64,000 bases of DNA from Ardenticatenaceae bacterium (GTDB lineage: Bacteria > Chloroflexota > Anaerolineae > Promineifilales > Promineifilaceae). The DNA lies in contig JACKBT010000007.1 in assembly GCA_020634415.1 (NCBI GenBank), forward strand, positions 1 to 64,000. Direction: 5' to 3'. A model generated the notes under the pieces. That model worked only from the letters and a program-made list of their open reading frames with translations. It ran no database searches and had not been told where the DNA came from. Made by a program: the position numbers and the translations under genes. Below are positions 1 through 9,026 of the stretch, one piece after another; position 1 is the first letter of the stretch; every line of letters begins with the position of its first letter.

Positions 1-258
1 AACGGCCACAGCCAGGCTGGTGACTTTGCCGCTGGTCTCAAAACTCAAGGCCAGGACGGGTTGGGCGGCTTTGATGACGCCATCGGCGACGATGGTGGTG
101 TTGTTTTGCACGGGGCGGGTGGGGCGTGGGGTGGGGGTGGTGGTGGTTTCGGCCGTATCGGCCGTTTCAGCCACTGGTTGAAAATCGCCCGAACGCTGCA
201 CACAGCCAATTACCAGGAGTAAAAGAATCGGAAAGAGAAGTAGTTTTTGTTTGTTCAT
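1..258 (-). CDS. Periplasmic adaptor lipoprotein (HlyD/MacA-like), 3' part outside window
   Basis: The first 86 residues are visible and the gene runs off the left edge. The N-terminus is a lipoprotein signal: MNKQKLLLFP, a hydrophobic LLLL stretch, then the lipobox VIGC, so the mature protein should be anchored through Cys19. A Thr/Pro-rich linker follows (TTTTPTPRPTRP). Then comes a segment that reads ADGVIKAAQPVLALSFETSG and KVTSL, the typical start of the first beta-hairpin/biotinyl-lipoyl region of membrane-fusion proteins. It lies directly downstream of the FtsX permease and the ATPase genes on the same strand, matching a MacA-MacB-type export system in a MacB-ATPase, MacB-permease, adaptor order. 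Cargo is unknown. Confidence 0.7.
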   Translation of the reverse strand, partial: MNKQKLLLFPILLLLVIGCVQRSGDFQPVAETADTAETTTTPTPRPTRPVQNNTTIVADGVIKAAQPVLALSFETSGKVTSLAVAV

Positions 259-269
259 AGTTGGTTTGG

Positions 270-330
270 GGAGACTAGAGATTGGAGACTGGAGACTATT
301 TTAGTCTCCAGTCTCCAGTCTCCAATCTCC
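270..330. repeat. Heptamer-like tandem repeat array as inverted repeat (GGAGACT family)
   Basis: Units of the type GGAGACTGGAGACT occur on one side and AGTCTCCAGTCTCC on the other, separated by an ATTTT centre, so the array can fold into a long hairpin. It sits between the permease stop codon and the adaptor start codon. The same unit family recurs at 23.1, 29.3, 29.7, 38.9 and 42.1 kb. It resembles the short tandemly repeated repetitive (STRR) heptamers described in cyanobacteria, but this is only a resemblance. Confidence 0.8.
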
Positions 331-331
331 A

Positions 332-3124
332 TTATTGCATCCGCAGAATCTCCACCGCCTGCTTCTTGACGATGCGGCGGGCGGAGAAGGCCGCGCCAAG
401 TACACTGGCGAAGACGACCATGATGACGATGAAGGGCATGACGGTGGTGTCCATAGCAAAGATGAGGGGCATGCCTTGCAAAATGCGCTGGCCGTAGCCA
501 GCGATGTAGCCCATGGAAGCACCGGCGGCGATGCCCGCCAGGGCCGCGCCCAGGGTCATGGTGATGGATTCGACGATGAGCATCCCTGTTAGTTCGCGGC
601 GGCGCATCCCCATCGCCTTCATCATGCCGATTTCCAGGCGGCGGGCGAAGATGGTGACGTAAATGACGGCGAACACACCGAAAACGGCCGTTGTGAACGA
701 AATCACCGTCATAATCAATAAAAAGATGCGCTGTGAAGCCTGGTTGCGCTCGTTAAACTCCAGATTAATCTCCACAAACTGCGGCCAGAAATTGCGCCCG
801 GTAGCAAACTCTTCCAGGATGTTGGTCTGAATTTCTTCGGCGGGGATAGCGGTGGTGTGGGTTCCCAAGACACGCTCCAGAATGGGATTGTCGGGCGGGG
901 GCAGGGGGGTGTTGAGTTCGGTGGTGAGTTCGCGGAAGGCGGCGAGGGACATGAGGATGTCGCTGCCGAGTTGGGCCTGGGTGCGGCTGCGGCCAATGTT
1001 TTCAAAGCCTGGGATGCGGCGGGCGATGCCCACCACACGGCCGTTTACCACATGATCCAACCCTTCGCCCGTGAGTTTAACCAGACCGCCTAAGGGAATG
1101 GACAGGTAATCGGCCAGCCCCTCGCTGATGACGACGGCACCGGGGTCGTTCAAAATCTCGTCTAACGCGGCGGGTGTGCCGCCCACAAATTCGATGAAGT
1201 CGGTGTAGAGTACGTCGTTGAGACGGCCGTCTACCCCCACAACCGTCGCCCCCGCTGAGCGCAAGCCAACGGAGTCGGACACCCGTGTGCCATAACCATA
1301 GGTGAGGCCAACCGTCTGCTCCACGCCCGCCACCGCCGACAAATCAACAGTGTGGAAGCTGGGTTTGAGGCGGCTGTTGGCAATTTGCTCCTCTGTTGCG
1401 CCAAAGGTGAAGACCCGGAGGCTCATGGGCGCACCCAACTCCATGCGCGTGGTCGTCTCCACATCGGCGTTGAAGATGGCCTGTTGGGTGGCGAGGAAGC
1501 TGGGCAGTACGCCGCTGAAGAGGACGAGCAGGGAGATGAGGGTGTTGCGCAGACTGCCCCGGCCCACATTGCGCCGGGCAAAGTAGGTGAGGCGGGGCAT
1601 GACGAGGCCCATGATCAGCAGTACCACCCGCTCGAAGGGCACGGTGGTGATAAAGAACATTAAGCCCAAGCCTAACACCATCAAGCCTAAAGCGAGAAAG
1701 ATGAACATGGCCTCCAGCGCAGGGCCGCCAAAGGCGCTGATGGCCTGGAAGCCGACGATGAGGGCGAAGATGAGCATGAGGGCGATACCGGCCAGGAAAA
1801 GACGGCCGTTTGGGTTCCGTTCGCGCAGTTCGGCCAAATCTTCAAGCTGAATATTGTCGGCGACGCCGGGGTTGATGGCGTGCATGACTTTGGTGTCGGC
1901 TGCTTCTTGGGCCGGTTTGAGGCTGCTGATGATGAGGATGGCGAAGGCGGAAGCGATGGCGGGCCAGATGGCCCGCAGGGTGACTTGGGGCTGCAAAGTG
2001 GGGGCCAGCCCTTCTTGCATCATTTGTGCTTCGATGAGAGGTACGATGATGTAGGTGGTGATGAAATCGCCCAGAACCACGCCCAAACCCACGCCGATGA
2101 GGCCAATGACGATGATTTCCAGGATGACGAGGGCGAAGAGGAGGTTGCGCTGACCGCCTAGAATGCGCAAAATGGCCATGTCGCGCCGCTGCTCTTGCAC
2201 GTTGGTCATGACGAGGGTGTGGACGAGGAGGCCGACGACGCCGAGGGAGATGAGGCCGTAGGTGTTGATGAGGGCCTGGATGAGGAGGAAGGCTTGGGCC
2301 GCGCCATCGAGGGCGGCGGCTTTGCTCATGTTGTAGTTGTAGTCGTCGCCAAGTTGGGTTTGAACGGCCGTTACCACATCTCGCACCTCTAAAGCGGCCA
2401 CATCGGCAGTGCTGCTCTCGTACAAAACGGGGTCAACGGTGGCGATGAGGTATTGGGCCAGCCCCTGTAGCTCTAGCCAGGCTTGCATGTCGGCCAGGCT
2501 GATGATGAGGCCGTCGCTGGCGCCGCCGATGGCCAGGCCATCCTGCCGCACGATGGCGGTGATGGTGAAGCGTTGGGTGGTGCGCCGCTGGCTGGCTCCG
2601 GCCAGTTCGGGCTGGCCGATTTCGCGGGGGAAGGGGAAGCTGTAGGCCACGTCTATGACGTCGCCGAGGTTGAGGCTGAGGTTGCGGGCGGTGTCCTCGA
2701 AGACGGCCGTTTGGTAATCACCCAGTACGTATTGGCCTTCTAGCACATCCACGAAGCCGACTTTGTCGGTAGCCGGGTCGAGGGCGATGAGGGTGCTGCT
2801 GCTGGCAGTGATGCCGTCGGGTGTAACCTCGACGGTGGTTTGGTAGCGGGGATAGACGGCGGTGATTTGGGGATCGGCCGTTTGCACAATGGGCGCAATT
2901 TCGTCAATGGCGATGAAGGGATCGAGGCTGGTGTCTTTTTTGTTGATAGCCAGGTCAAAACGGCCGACCGCGCTGGCAATCAAATCCACATTCGACAGCC
3001 GAATCGTCTCCACCGTGGCGCTCATGGCCACAATCAAGCCCGTACTCACAATGAGCGACAAGATCATCAAAATGGTGCGCACTTTGCGGCGGGTGAAGTT
3101 TTTGAGGATGTATTTGAGTAGCAT
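332..3124 (-). CDS. ABC transporter permease with two FtsX/MacB modules
   Basis: 930 aa, starting MLLKYILKNFTRRKVRT, the standard MacB/FtsX N-terminus with a basic stretch before TM1. Two copies of the FtsX core are visible: one with GLISLGVVGLLVHTLVMTN and the EQRRDMAILRILGG motif in the first half, and a second with FTTAVFGVFAVIYV and RRLEIGMMKAMGMRRREL near the C-terminus. Large extracytoplasmic MacB_PCD-like domains follow TM1 and the central TM block. Eight or more TM segments are expected. This duplicated layout (about 800-930 aa) is the usual LolC/E-like 'double FtsX' permease. It pairs with the ATPase just upstream (75-bp gap holding a repeat hairpin) and the lipoprotein adaptor downstream. 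Function is probably export or lipoprotein/antimicrobial-peptide handling. Confidence 0.88.
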   Translation of the reverse strand: MLLKYILKNFTRRKVRTILMILSLIVSTGLIVAMSATVETIRLSNVDLIASAVGRFDLAINKKDTSLDPFIAIDEIAPIVQTADPQITAVYPRYQTTVEVTPDGITASSSTLIALDPATDKVGFVDVLEGQYVLGDYQTAVFEDTARNLSLNLGDVIDVAYSFPFPREIGQPELAGASQRRTTQRFTITAIVRQDGLAIGGASDGLIISLADMQAWLELQGLAQYLIATVDPVLYESSTADVAALEVRDVVTAVQTQLGDDYNYNMSKAAALDGAAQAFLLIQALINTYGLISLGVVGLLVHTLVMTNVQEQRRDMAILRILGGQRNLLFALVILEIIVIGLIGVGLGVVLGDFITTYIIVPLIEAQMMQEGLAPTLQPQVTLRAIWPAIASAFAILIISSLKPAQEAADTKVMHAINPGVADNIQLEDLAELRERNPNGRLFLAGIALMLIFALIVGFQAISAFGGPALEAMFIFLALGLMVLGLGLMFFITTVPFERVVLLIMGLVMPRLTYFARRNVGRGSLRNTLISLLVLFSGVLPSFLATQQAIFNADVETTTRMELGAPMSLRVFTFGATEEQIANSRLKPSFHTVDLSAVAGVEQTVGLTYGYGTRVSDSVGLRSAGATVVGVDGRLNDVLYTDFIEFVGGTPAALDEILNDPGAVVISEGLADYLSIPLGGLVKLTGEGLDHVVNGRVVGIARRIPGFENIGRSRTQAQLGSDILMSLAAFRELTTELNTPLPPPDNPILERVLGTHTTAIPAEEIQTNILEEFATGRNFWPQFVEINLEFNERNQASQRIFLLIMTVISFTTAVFGVFAVIYVTIFARRLEIGMMKAMGMRRRELTGMLIVESITMTLGAALAGIAAGASMGYIAGYGQRILQGMPLIFAMDTTVMPFIVIMVVFASVLGAAFSARRIVKKQAVEILRMQ

Positions 3125-3193
3125 ACGATTTACGATTTACGATTTACGATTTACGACTGGGTATGCTTCAATCGTAAATCGTAAATCGTAAAT
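3125..3193. repeat. TACGATT heptamer array forming a hairpin
   Basis: About four tandem copies of ACGATTT/TACGATT are followed, after a short centre, by the complementary ATCGTAA copies. The perfect inverted arrangement gives a long stem between the ATPase and permease genes of one operon. A shorter copy of the same unit occurs at about 51.89 kb. It may stabilise or attenuate the operon mRNA. No other function can be read from it. Confidence 0.8.
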
Positions 3194-3199
3194 CCAAAA

Positions 3200-3874
<675 letters not shown>

Positions 3875-3949
3875 AGTTTTTGGGGCATGGTTCAGAAAAT
3901 ACCAGGTAATCTTTACAATTAAGATGTCATTTCGATCCGTCTTCGGCGG

Positions 3950-3985
3950 GAAATCCCTCTTAATTCGCAATTTCAGAGGGATTTC
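3950..3985. repeat. Imperfect hairpin, AGAGGGATTTC inverted repeat
   Basis: GAAATCCCTCT (3950-3960) is repeated in inverse orientation as AGAGGGATTTC (3975-3985) with a 14-base loop. It lies upstream of the ATPase gene and downstream of the next minus-strand gene. No T run follows on either strand, so it is a repeat or processing hairpin rather than an obvious terminator. Confidence 0.55.
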
Positions 3986-4049
3986 GTGAGGCAACTATTG
4001 GTAAAGATGATAATCATCAAAATGAACCATACCATTTTTTGTATACAGG

Positions 4050-4640
4050 TTATATCTCTTTCAAATATTTGGGAAAGTGCAGTTGAATTTCGTTGAAGAT
4101 TTGTTTGGCTTCGGCTTCACCAATACCATTGCCAAAACGAAAGGTTTTTGCACCGTAGTCAAAGGCCAAGATGCCAGATTCGATGCCCCAAAGGTTCAGC
4201 AGTCTAACCCAATCAGGAAGATTGTGTCGGTCAGTCGAAACGCGTAAGCCAGTGATATGGTTTGCCAGATACTCTTTTGGTCTGCTGAATCCAAAAATTT
4301 CACGTCGAATAGTAAGACCCCCATGGTTGACAGTGATCTTCTCCTTGCCTATGAGTTGCCATAATAGAACATACAATCCTAGACAACCCCCAATTGTCCA
4401 GATAATTAATGTGATAAGGGATCCACCTATTGAGGGTTGGTTTATCCTTTCGGGAAGGCTAGGATCGAACATAAAGATCAAAGCTCCAAGTGTGACTACT
4501 TCAGCAGAGACCCACAAGATCAATGAAATAGATAAGGAAATAATCAGGAGCCAATTTTTGTCAACAGGGATGATGATTTCCAGTGTATCTTCCTGTCTAC
4601 TGATGGTGTGTCTTGCTGATGGAGGGATGACGACAGGCAT
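4050..4640 (-). CDS. Uncharacterised two-TM membrane protein
   Basis: 196 aa, family not recognised with certainty. A polar N-terminus (about residues 1-28) is followed by two long hydrophobic segments (about 29-57 and 72-97). A soluble C-terminal domain follows with a KITVNHGGLTIRREIFGF stretch that reads like the beta-strands of a small PH-like membrane-associated domain. The gene is clearly more AT-rich than its neighbours and lacks the ACGGCCGT motif that is otherwise so common, suggesting later acquisition. The interrupted gene at 26.7-27.5 kb has a similar plan (TM region plus a beta-rich soluble tail), but I cannot show homology. Confidence 0.6.
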   Translation of the reverse strand: MPVVIPPSARHTISRQEDTLEIIIPVDKNWLLIISLSISLILWVSAEVVTLGALIFMFDPSLPERINQPSIGGSLITLIIWTIGGCLGLYVLLWQLIGKEKITVNHGGLTIRREIFGFSRPKEYLANHITGLRVSTDRHNLPDWVRLLNLWGIESGILAFDYGAKTFRFGNGIGEAEAKQIFNEIQLHFPKYLKEI

Positions 4641-4802
4641 AGGCTAATATCCTTTCAGAAAGCACATTACTGCTTTCTACAAACAATTACAACTTATATA
4701 ACATTTTTAAGCGGGATTTTGTGACAGGAAACAGCCGTTTGCCACATCACAACCACTCTGCCAAGAAAAACTTGCTATTAACAAACCTATAGCCATACCA
4801 GA

Positions 4803-5939
4803 CTAAAACCAATCCCAGTCCATGCTGGCTTTATGTAAGTGTGCTGGCTCATCACCAAGTGGCAGTGCAGCCTTGCTGATTTGTTGGGCGTAGGCCAGGC
4901 CCGAGGCCAAGGCCCCTTCGACCAAACCGCCATTACTGTAGGCTGTTTCGGTGGCGATAAAGGCCAGTTTTTCTTGCCAGGGTTCATTCAAATTAAGCGT
5001 TAGCCCATAGTCGGGATGGCGGGTTTGCGGCTGGCGGTCGGCAGTGGCGGCGGTGAAATCTTCGCGGCTCCAGTCTTGGAAGTAGACTTCGATGGGGTTG
5101 GCGGCTTCTGCGCCGAAGATGGCGGCAAGCTGTTGGGTTGCCAGCCGGATGAATTCAGTTTGTCCCAGTTCGGCGCGTTTGTGGGCATCTAGGCCAGCGA
5201 AGCCGAATAGGCAGCCCACTGTGCCAGAGTGGGGCGAAGCGTCGTGGATTTCGGCCAGGGGGCCAAGATGGCTCATGGCTGAGCCGCAAAGTGATTTGGT
5301 GCGCCAAAACGGCCGTTCATACACAGCAAAAAACTTGGCATGACCGGACATCCACGTTGGCGTTGCTGCCAAAGTTTGGCTAACAGGTGTTGGCAGGGCA
5401 GGGCTGAAAGATAAATCGGCGGCTAAACGCGGGGGAATGGCCAGGGCCACTTGTTTGGCTTGAACCTGTACTGCGCCTGCTGGCCCCATACAATCAGTCA
5501 CAATGGTTTGGCCGTTGTGGGCTAAACCGGTTACGGTATAACCTAAATGCCGCCTGGCGGGATTGATGGCAGCGGCGAGGGCATTGGCTAAACGGCCGAT
5601 TCCACCCTCTATGCGGTACGAGCCAGCCATCGGGGATGTATTCATAATGGGCACGATAGAGCCGTCTGCCTGTTGCAGGAGGGTGGTTCCTGGGGCGTGT
5701 TGGTTGTAGTAGGGAATCTGAAAGTGGTGGAGCAGGCTGGCGATGACGGGTTGGCCCGGCCAAAACCAGGATGGCCCCAGATCGCAGTGGGCGCCGCTGG
5801 CTTGCCCAACGGTGAGGACACGTCCGCCAAAGCGGTTACGCCCTTCTACCAGTAGGACTTCCACTCCGGCCTGATCGAGCTGCCAGGCGGCCATTAGGCC
5901 ACTGAGTCCACCGCCAATAATCAAAACTTCTGTCTGCAT
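4803..5939 (-). CDS. FAD-dependent amine oxidase / oxidoreductase
   Basis: 378 aa. The N-terminus MQTEVLIIGGGLSGLMAAWQ is a dinucleotide-binding Rossmann motif (GxGxxG), followed about 20 residues later by VEGRNRFGGRV, the hallmark E and GGR of the flavin monoamine oxidase/phytoene desaturase superfamily. A second FAD contact region near the C-terminus (FIATETAYSNGGLVEGALASG) matches the family's closing motif. At 378 aa it is shorter than classical MAOs (about 450-520), like many bacterial NAD(P)-binding amine oxidases. The substrate cannot be inferred. It lies alone between a hypothetical membrane gene and a DUF1801 gene. Confidence 0.82.
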   Translation of the reverse strand: MQTEVLIIGGGLSGLMAAWQLDQAGVEVLLVEGRNRFGGRVLTVGQASGAHCDLGPSWFWPGQPVIASLLHHFQIPYYNQHAPGTTLLQQADGSIVPIMNTSPMAGSYRIEGGIGRLANALAAAINPARRHLGYTVTGLAHNGQTIVTDCMGPAGAVQVQAKQVALAIPPRLAADLSFSPALPTPVSQTLAATPTWMSGHAKFFAVYERPFWRTKSLCGSAMSHLGPLAEIHDASPHSGTVGCLFGFAGLDAHKRAELGQTEFIRLATQQLAAIFGAEAANPIEVYFQDWSREDFTAATADRQPQTRHPDYGLTLNLNEPWQEKLAFIATETAYSNGGLVEGALASGLAYAQQISKAALPLGDEPAHLHKASMDWDWF

Positions 5940-6043
5940 CTGGGTTCCTTTTGTGTGAGATGGTGGCTATGAACGGCCGTTGCCCCCCACCTCATTCTCT
6001 TGTACGCGGTTAATAGGTGTCGGTTGCAAGATTTGCAGCTCTG

Positions 6044-6433
6044 CTACTTTTTCTTTTTCGCTTTGGCGGCTGCTTTTGCCGTATTTCCCTCCACACGGAA
6101 GCGAACAATTCTGCTAATCAACTCAAGCGGCAGAGGTTGATCGAGCGGAAACTGGATGGAACCTTTGCCTTGTTTGTAGACAGATAGCTCCTGCTGGAAA
6201 GCCTCAATACCCGACGGCACAGGGTAGAAGCCGATGTGGTTTTTGTAGGCGGCGAAGTGGACGAGATTGCCGTGCAGCTTGAAGGTGGGCATCTGGTAGC
6301 TGATGGCTTCGGTGGCGGCGGGGGCGGCGGCTTTGATGGTGGCGCGGAGTTGGTGCAGTTTGTCTTGAACGGCCGTTGGGAACTGAGCAATATAGTCATC
6401 AATTTGAGCGGAAGCGGATGGTTCGTTTGTCAT
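6044..6433 (-). CDS. DUF1801 (YdhG-like) domain protein
   Basis: 129 aa. The line ATEAISYQMPTFKLHGNLVHF followed by AAYKNHIGFYPVPSGIEAF is characteristic of DUF1801/YdhG-like proteins, small frataxin-fold-like proteins. The family has the usual N-terminal IDDYIAQFP...LHQLRATIKAAAP segment. The C-terminus is a lysine/alanine tail (AKAAAKAKKKK), which may bind nucleic acid or simply be low complexity. Length is normal for the family. Function is unproven; some relatives have been linked to iron handling. Confidence 0.8.
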   Translation of the reverse strand: MTNEPSASAQIDDYIAQFPTAVQDKLHQLRATIKAAAPAATEAISYQMPTFKLHGNLVHFAAYKNHIGFYPVPSGIEAFQQELSVYKQGKGSIQFPLDQPLPLELISRIVRFRVEGNTAKAAAKAKKKK

Positions 6434-6591
6434 TTTTACCTGCCTGCGTCAAGGGCATCGCCCTTGACTTGAGATGTCTGAGTATTCTAAACCAGCCTGA
6501 TTAGACGGGCGAGTTGGGGAAAGGCGGCAGGAAAACGGCCGTATGCTAAAATACCAACTCATCAACAAAATCATCCGCTGTATTGAGAACC

Positions 6592-8856
6592 ATGACACCC
6601 TTAGACAACTTCCTGGACGCTGATATTCGGCACCAAATTGAAGAACGGTATTACGCCCAGATCAATGCTGCTTCCCGCTTTGAAAAGCTGCAAAATGATC
6701 CCGTTTTCTTAGCCAATATGGGGCGGCACGTGGGTCTCTACTCGGATCATGGGGTGGTGCATGTGCGCGATGTGGCCGAGCAGTTGTTGGCGGTGTTGGC
6801 CCAGCAGCCTGGGGTTTTGTTGGCGCAACGGCCGTTGCCCCGCCTGGAACGCATGAAAGGCTACGGTGTCCTGGTGGCCTACTTCCACGACATCGGTATG
6901 GTAGATTTCTCCGATTACGGCCGTTCCATGCACCCCGAATTCGCCAGCCAGGCCGTCTTTGATCCGGCACTGGATGATGTGGTGCAGGCTATTTGGGCGC
7001 AAAACAGCGGCAACATCCCCTGGTATCTTCTCAATCTGTCGAATCAGGGGCTTTTGGCACAGCCGCCGCTGTTGGTGCTGCGCGAACTGCTGGCCTTGTC
7101 CATGTGCCACAGCAAGAGCAAAGTGCCAGTGGCCGTGCTGAATCGGCCGCAGCTGCTGCGAGCCTGCCTGATTGAGGCCATCAGCACCAGCTTGCCCGCG
7201 CTGTACCATGTGCAGCGGGTGCGCAAGGCGCAGGCGCGGCTGGCTGGCACGGCTTTAGAGGATGAGCTGCGTGGGGAACGGGAAACGGCCGTTGCCCGGG
7301 CCACCGCCACCTACGAACAATTCATCCAGGCCAACCCTGACACACACAATCCCCATCTTGCCGCTTATTACCAAAACCCAGTTCAAGAAGCTTTTCAATG
7401 GCTGGTTGCCGATCACCCCGTGCTGCAAGAATTTGTTACCGATGTCGTAGACACGCTGCGGGCCTTGCGCTGCGCTGATGCCCTGCGCCAGCGCGGGGCC
7501 GTCCTCAAAACATCGGGCAGCTACGAGATTTTTGTCAATCAGCACACGGGCAATGCCGTTTATGCCTTGCGGCAGCGGGATGAACAGCTCTTTTTGTTTG
7601 AATCGCCAGACCCGGTGAGCGCGGGTGAGGCCAATATTGCCAGCAGTGAATTAGACCCGGCGGGTGATTTGCGCATCTCGTTTGCGCGGGGGGCCTACAG
7701 CACGCCCGCAGCCACCGCCAACGCGGTGCGCTGCACGGCGCTGGTCATCAATGATATTCAGAGTGATGTGATTGGCAGTTTTGAAAGGGATGAATTGGTG
7801 GGGGAAACGGCCGATCGCAAACCAGCCAGCACCATCCGCATCCTGTTGGAAGACACAGACGACAACCTCGAATTTGCCCACCTGGTACGGCTGCAGCTTG
7901 CCGCCGCCCATCCACACATCACCGCCAGAGTCCAGGTTGTGCCTTCACTGGAACTGGCCTCATCGTTGGAGCGGGAACTGTACCGCACGGCGGCGGCAGT
8001 GGGTTGGGACGAGGCCATGCGGCATGAGATTTTGCAGCGCATCGGCCAATCCGGCCATCGCATCAGTGAGATGGATGCCCAACAGGCGTTCGCGGAGGTG
8101 CGGCTGGCCACGGTCGCTGCCGGGCAGGTGTTGATGGAGGCGCACAGCAAGGCTGCTTTTGTCTACATTCCGCTGGAGGCCGGGCTGAAGGTTGTGCCTT
8201 TGGGCGGTTATCAGTCCTTTGCCGTGCAAGCCTGGATGCCATTAGGCTTAACGGGCGTGGTGCGCGGGGCTACGCGCAATGCCTCGGTTGTGGCCACGCG
8301 CACGGTGCGCCTGTTGATGATTCCCAAGACGGTTTATCTGGCCCATTGGCATCACACCCATGACATTGTTTCGTTTAGGCAGTTGTTAGAGCAGAACCAG
8401 CAAAAGGGCGAGGTGAAGCCGGGTTATCTGACGCAGGTGGAGAAGATGTTTTTGCTGCAATCGGTGCCGCTGTTTGCCGGTTTGGGGGAGGAGATGCTGC
8501 TGTCGGTGGCGGCTGCTTGTGAGGAGGTCTTTTTTGCAGCGGCGGAGCCGCTGTTTATGGCGGGGCAGATGGGGCGCAGTTTGTATGTGGTGGCCGAGGG
8601 GGTGGTGCGGGTGCATCGAGAGGGGCAGGTGTTGGCGGAGTTGGGGGTGGGTGAGTTTTTTGGGGAGATGGCGCTGCTGACACCGGAACCGAGAATGGCC
8701 TCGGTAACGGCCGTTGACCCCACCACGCTCCTGCGCCTCAACCGCGATACATTTAACCAACTTGTGGATGAACACAAGGAAATTGCCAGAGGGGTGATTG
8801 CCGCTTTGGCCCAACGGCTGCGCACGGTGACGCAGGCGTTGACGAACGGCGGTTGA
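6592..8856 (+). CDS. HD-domain protein with C-terminal cyclic-nucleotide-binding domains
   Basis: 754 aa from ATG 6592; a TTG three codons upstream is possible, and neither has a clear Shine-Dalgarno. Residues about 50-130 carry an HD-type metal site: H53/H57 (SDHGVVHVRDVAE), H99-D100 (YFHDIGM) and H114 (MHPEFASQ). A middle region of about 300 residues is unassigned. The C-terminal third holds a degenerate cNBD-like segment (about 500-600) and then a clear Crp-type cNBD (about 615-745: LFAGLGEEML, LYVVAEGVVRVHREG, GEFFGEMALLTPEPRMASV). No DNA-binding helix-turn-helix follows, so it is probably a ligand-controlled phosphohydrolase. It faces the cNBD/transporter pair. The stop codon lies inside a repeat unit. 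Confidence 0.75.
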   Translation: MTPLDNFLDADIRHQIEERYYAQINAASRFEKLQNDPVFLANMGRHVGLYSDHGVVHVRDVAEQLLAVLAQQPGVLLAQRPLPRLERMKGYGVLVAYFHDIGMVDFSDYGRSMHPEFASQAVFDPALDDVVQAIWAQNSGNIPWYLLNLSNQGLLAQPPLLVLRELLALSMCHSKSKVPVAVLNRPQLLRACLIEAISTSLPALYHVQRVRKAQARLAGTALEDELRGERETAVARATATYEQFIQANPDTHNPHLAAYYQNPVQEAFQWLVADHPVLQEFVTDVVDTLRALRCADALRQRGAVLKTSGSYEIFVNQHTGNAVYALRQRDEQLFLFESPDPVSAGEANIASSELDPAGDLRISFARGAYSTPAATANAVRCTALVINDIQSDVIGSFERDELVGETADRKPASTIRILLEDTDDNLEFAHLVRLQLAAAHPHITARVQVVPSLELASSLERELYRTAAAVGWDEAMRHEILQRIGQSGHRISEMDAQQAFAEVRLATVAAGQVLMEAHSKAAFVYIPLEAGLKVVPLGGYQSFAVQAWMPLGLTGVVRGATRNASVVATRTVRLLMIPKTVYLAHWHHTHDIVSFRQLLEQNQQKGEVKPGYLTQVEKMFLLQSVPLFAGLGEEMLLSVAAACEEVFFAAAEPLFMAGQMGRSLYVVAEGVVRVHREGQVLAELGVGEFFGEMALLTPEPRMASVTAVDPTTLLRLNRDTFNQLVDEHKEIARGVIAALAQRLRTVTQALTNGG

Positions 8857-9020
8857 AACCGGATGGCGGTTGAAACCGCAGCAACGATTACAAAGTCGGC
8901 CTGCGCCGACTGAAGAGACCAGCCCGCCCGACGGCGGTTGAAACCGCAGCAACGGTTACAAAGTCGGCCTGCGCCGACTGAAGAGATCAGCCCGCGCAGG
9001 CGGGCTTCGTAGTCGTTGCT
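8848..9020. repeat. Tandem palindromic repeat (GGCGGTTGAAACC...AAGTCGG) cluster
   Basis: One partial and two nearly identical units of about 64 bp begin at 8848, 8865 and 8933. Each has GGCGGTTGAAACC, then GCAACG, then AAGTCGGCCTGCGCCGACT, then AGCCCGC. The last unit ends in AGCCCGC...GCGGGCTTCGTAGTCGTTGC. Internal palindromes allow strong hairpins, so the cluster probably also terminates the two convergent transcripts. A diverged copy lies at 53083-53207. The TGA of the upstream gene is inside the first unit. Confidence 0.85.
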
Positions 9021-9026
9021 GCGAAT

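Noticed and set aside
8848..9020. Possible CRISPR-like tandem repeats
   Set aside because: Only two full units, the intervening sequence is also repeated, and units are internally palindromic; no cas genes nearby.
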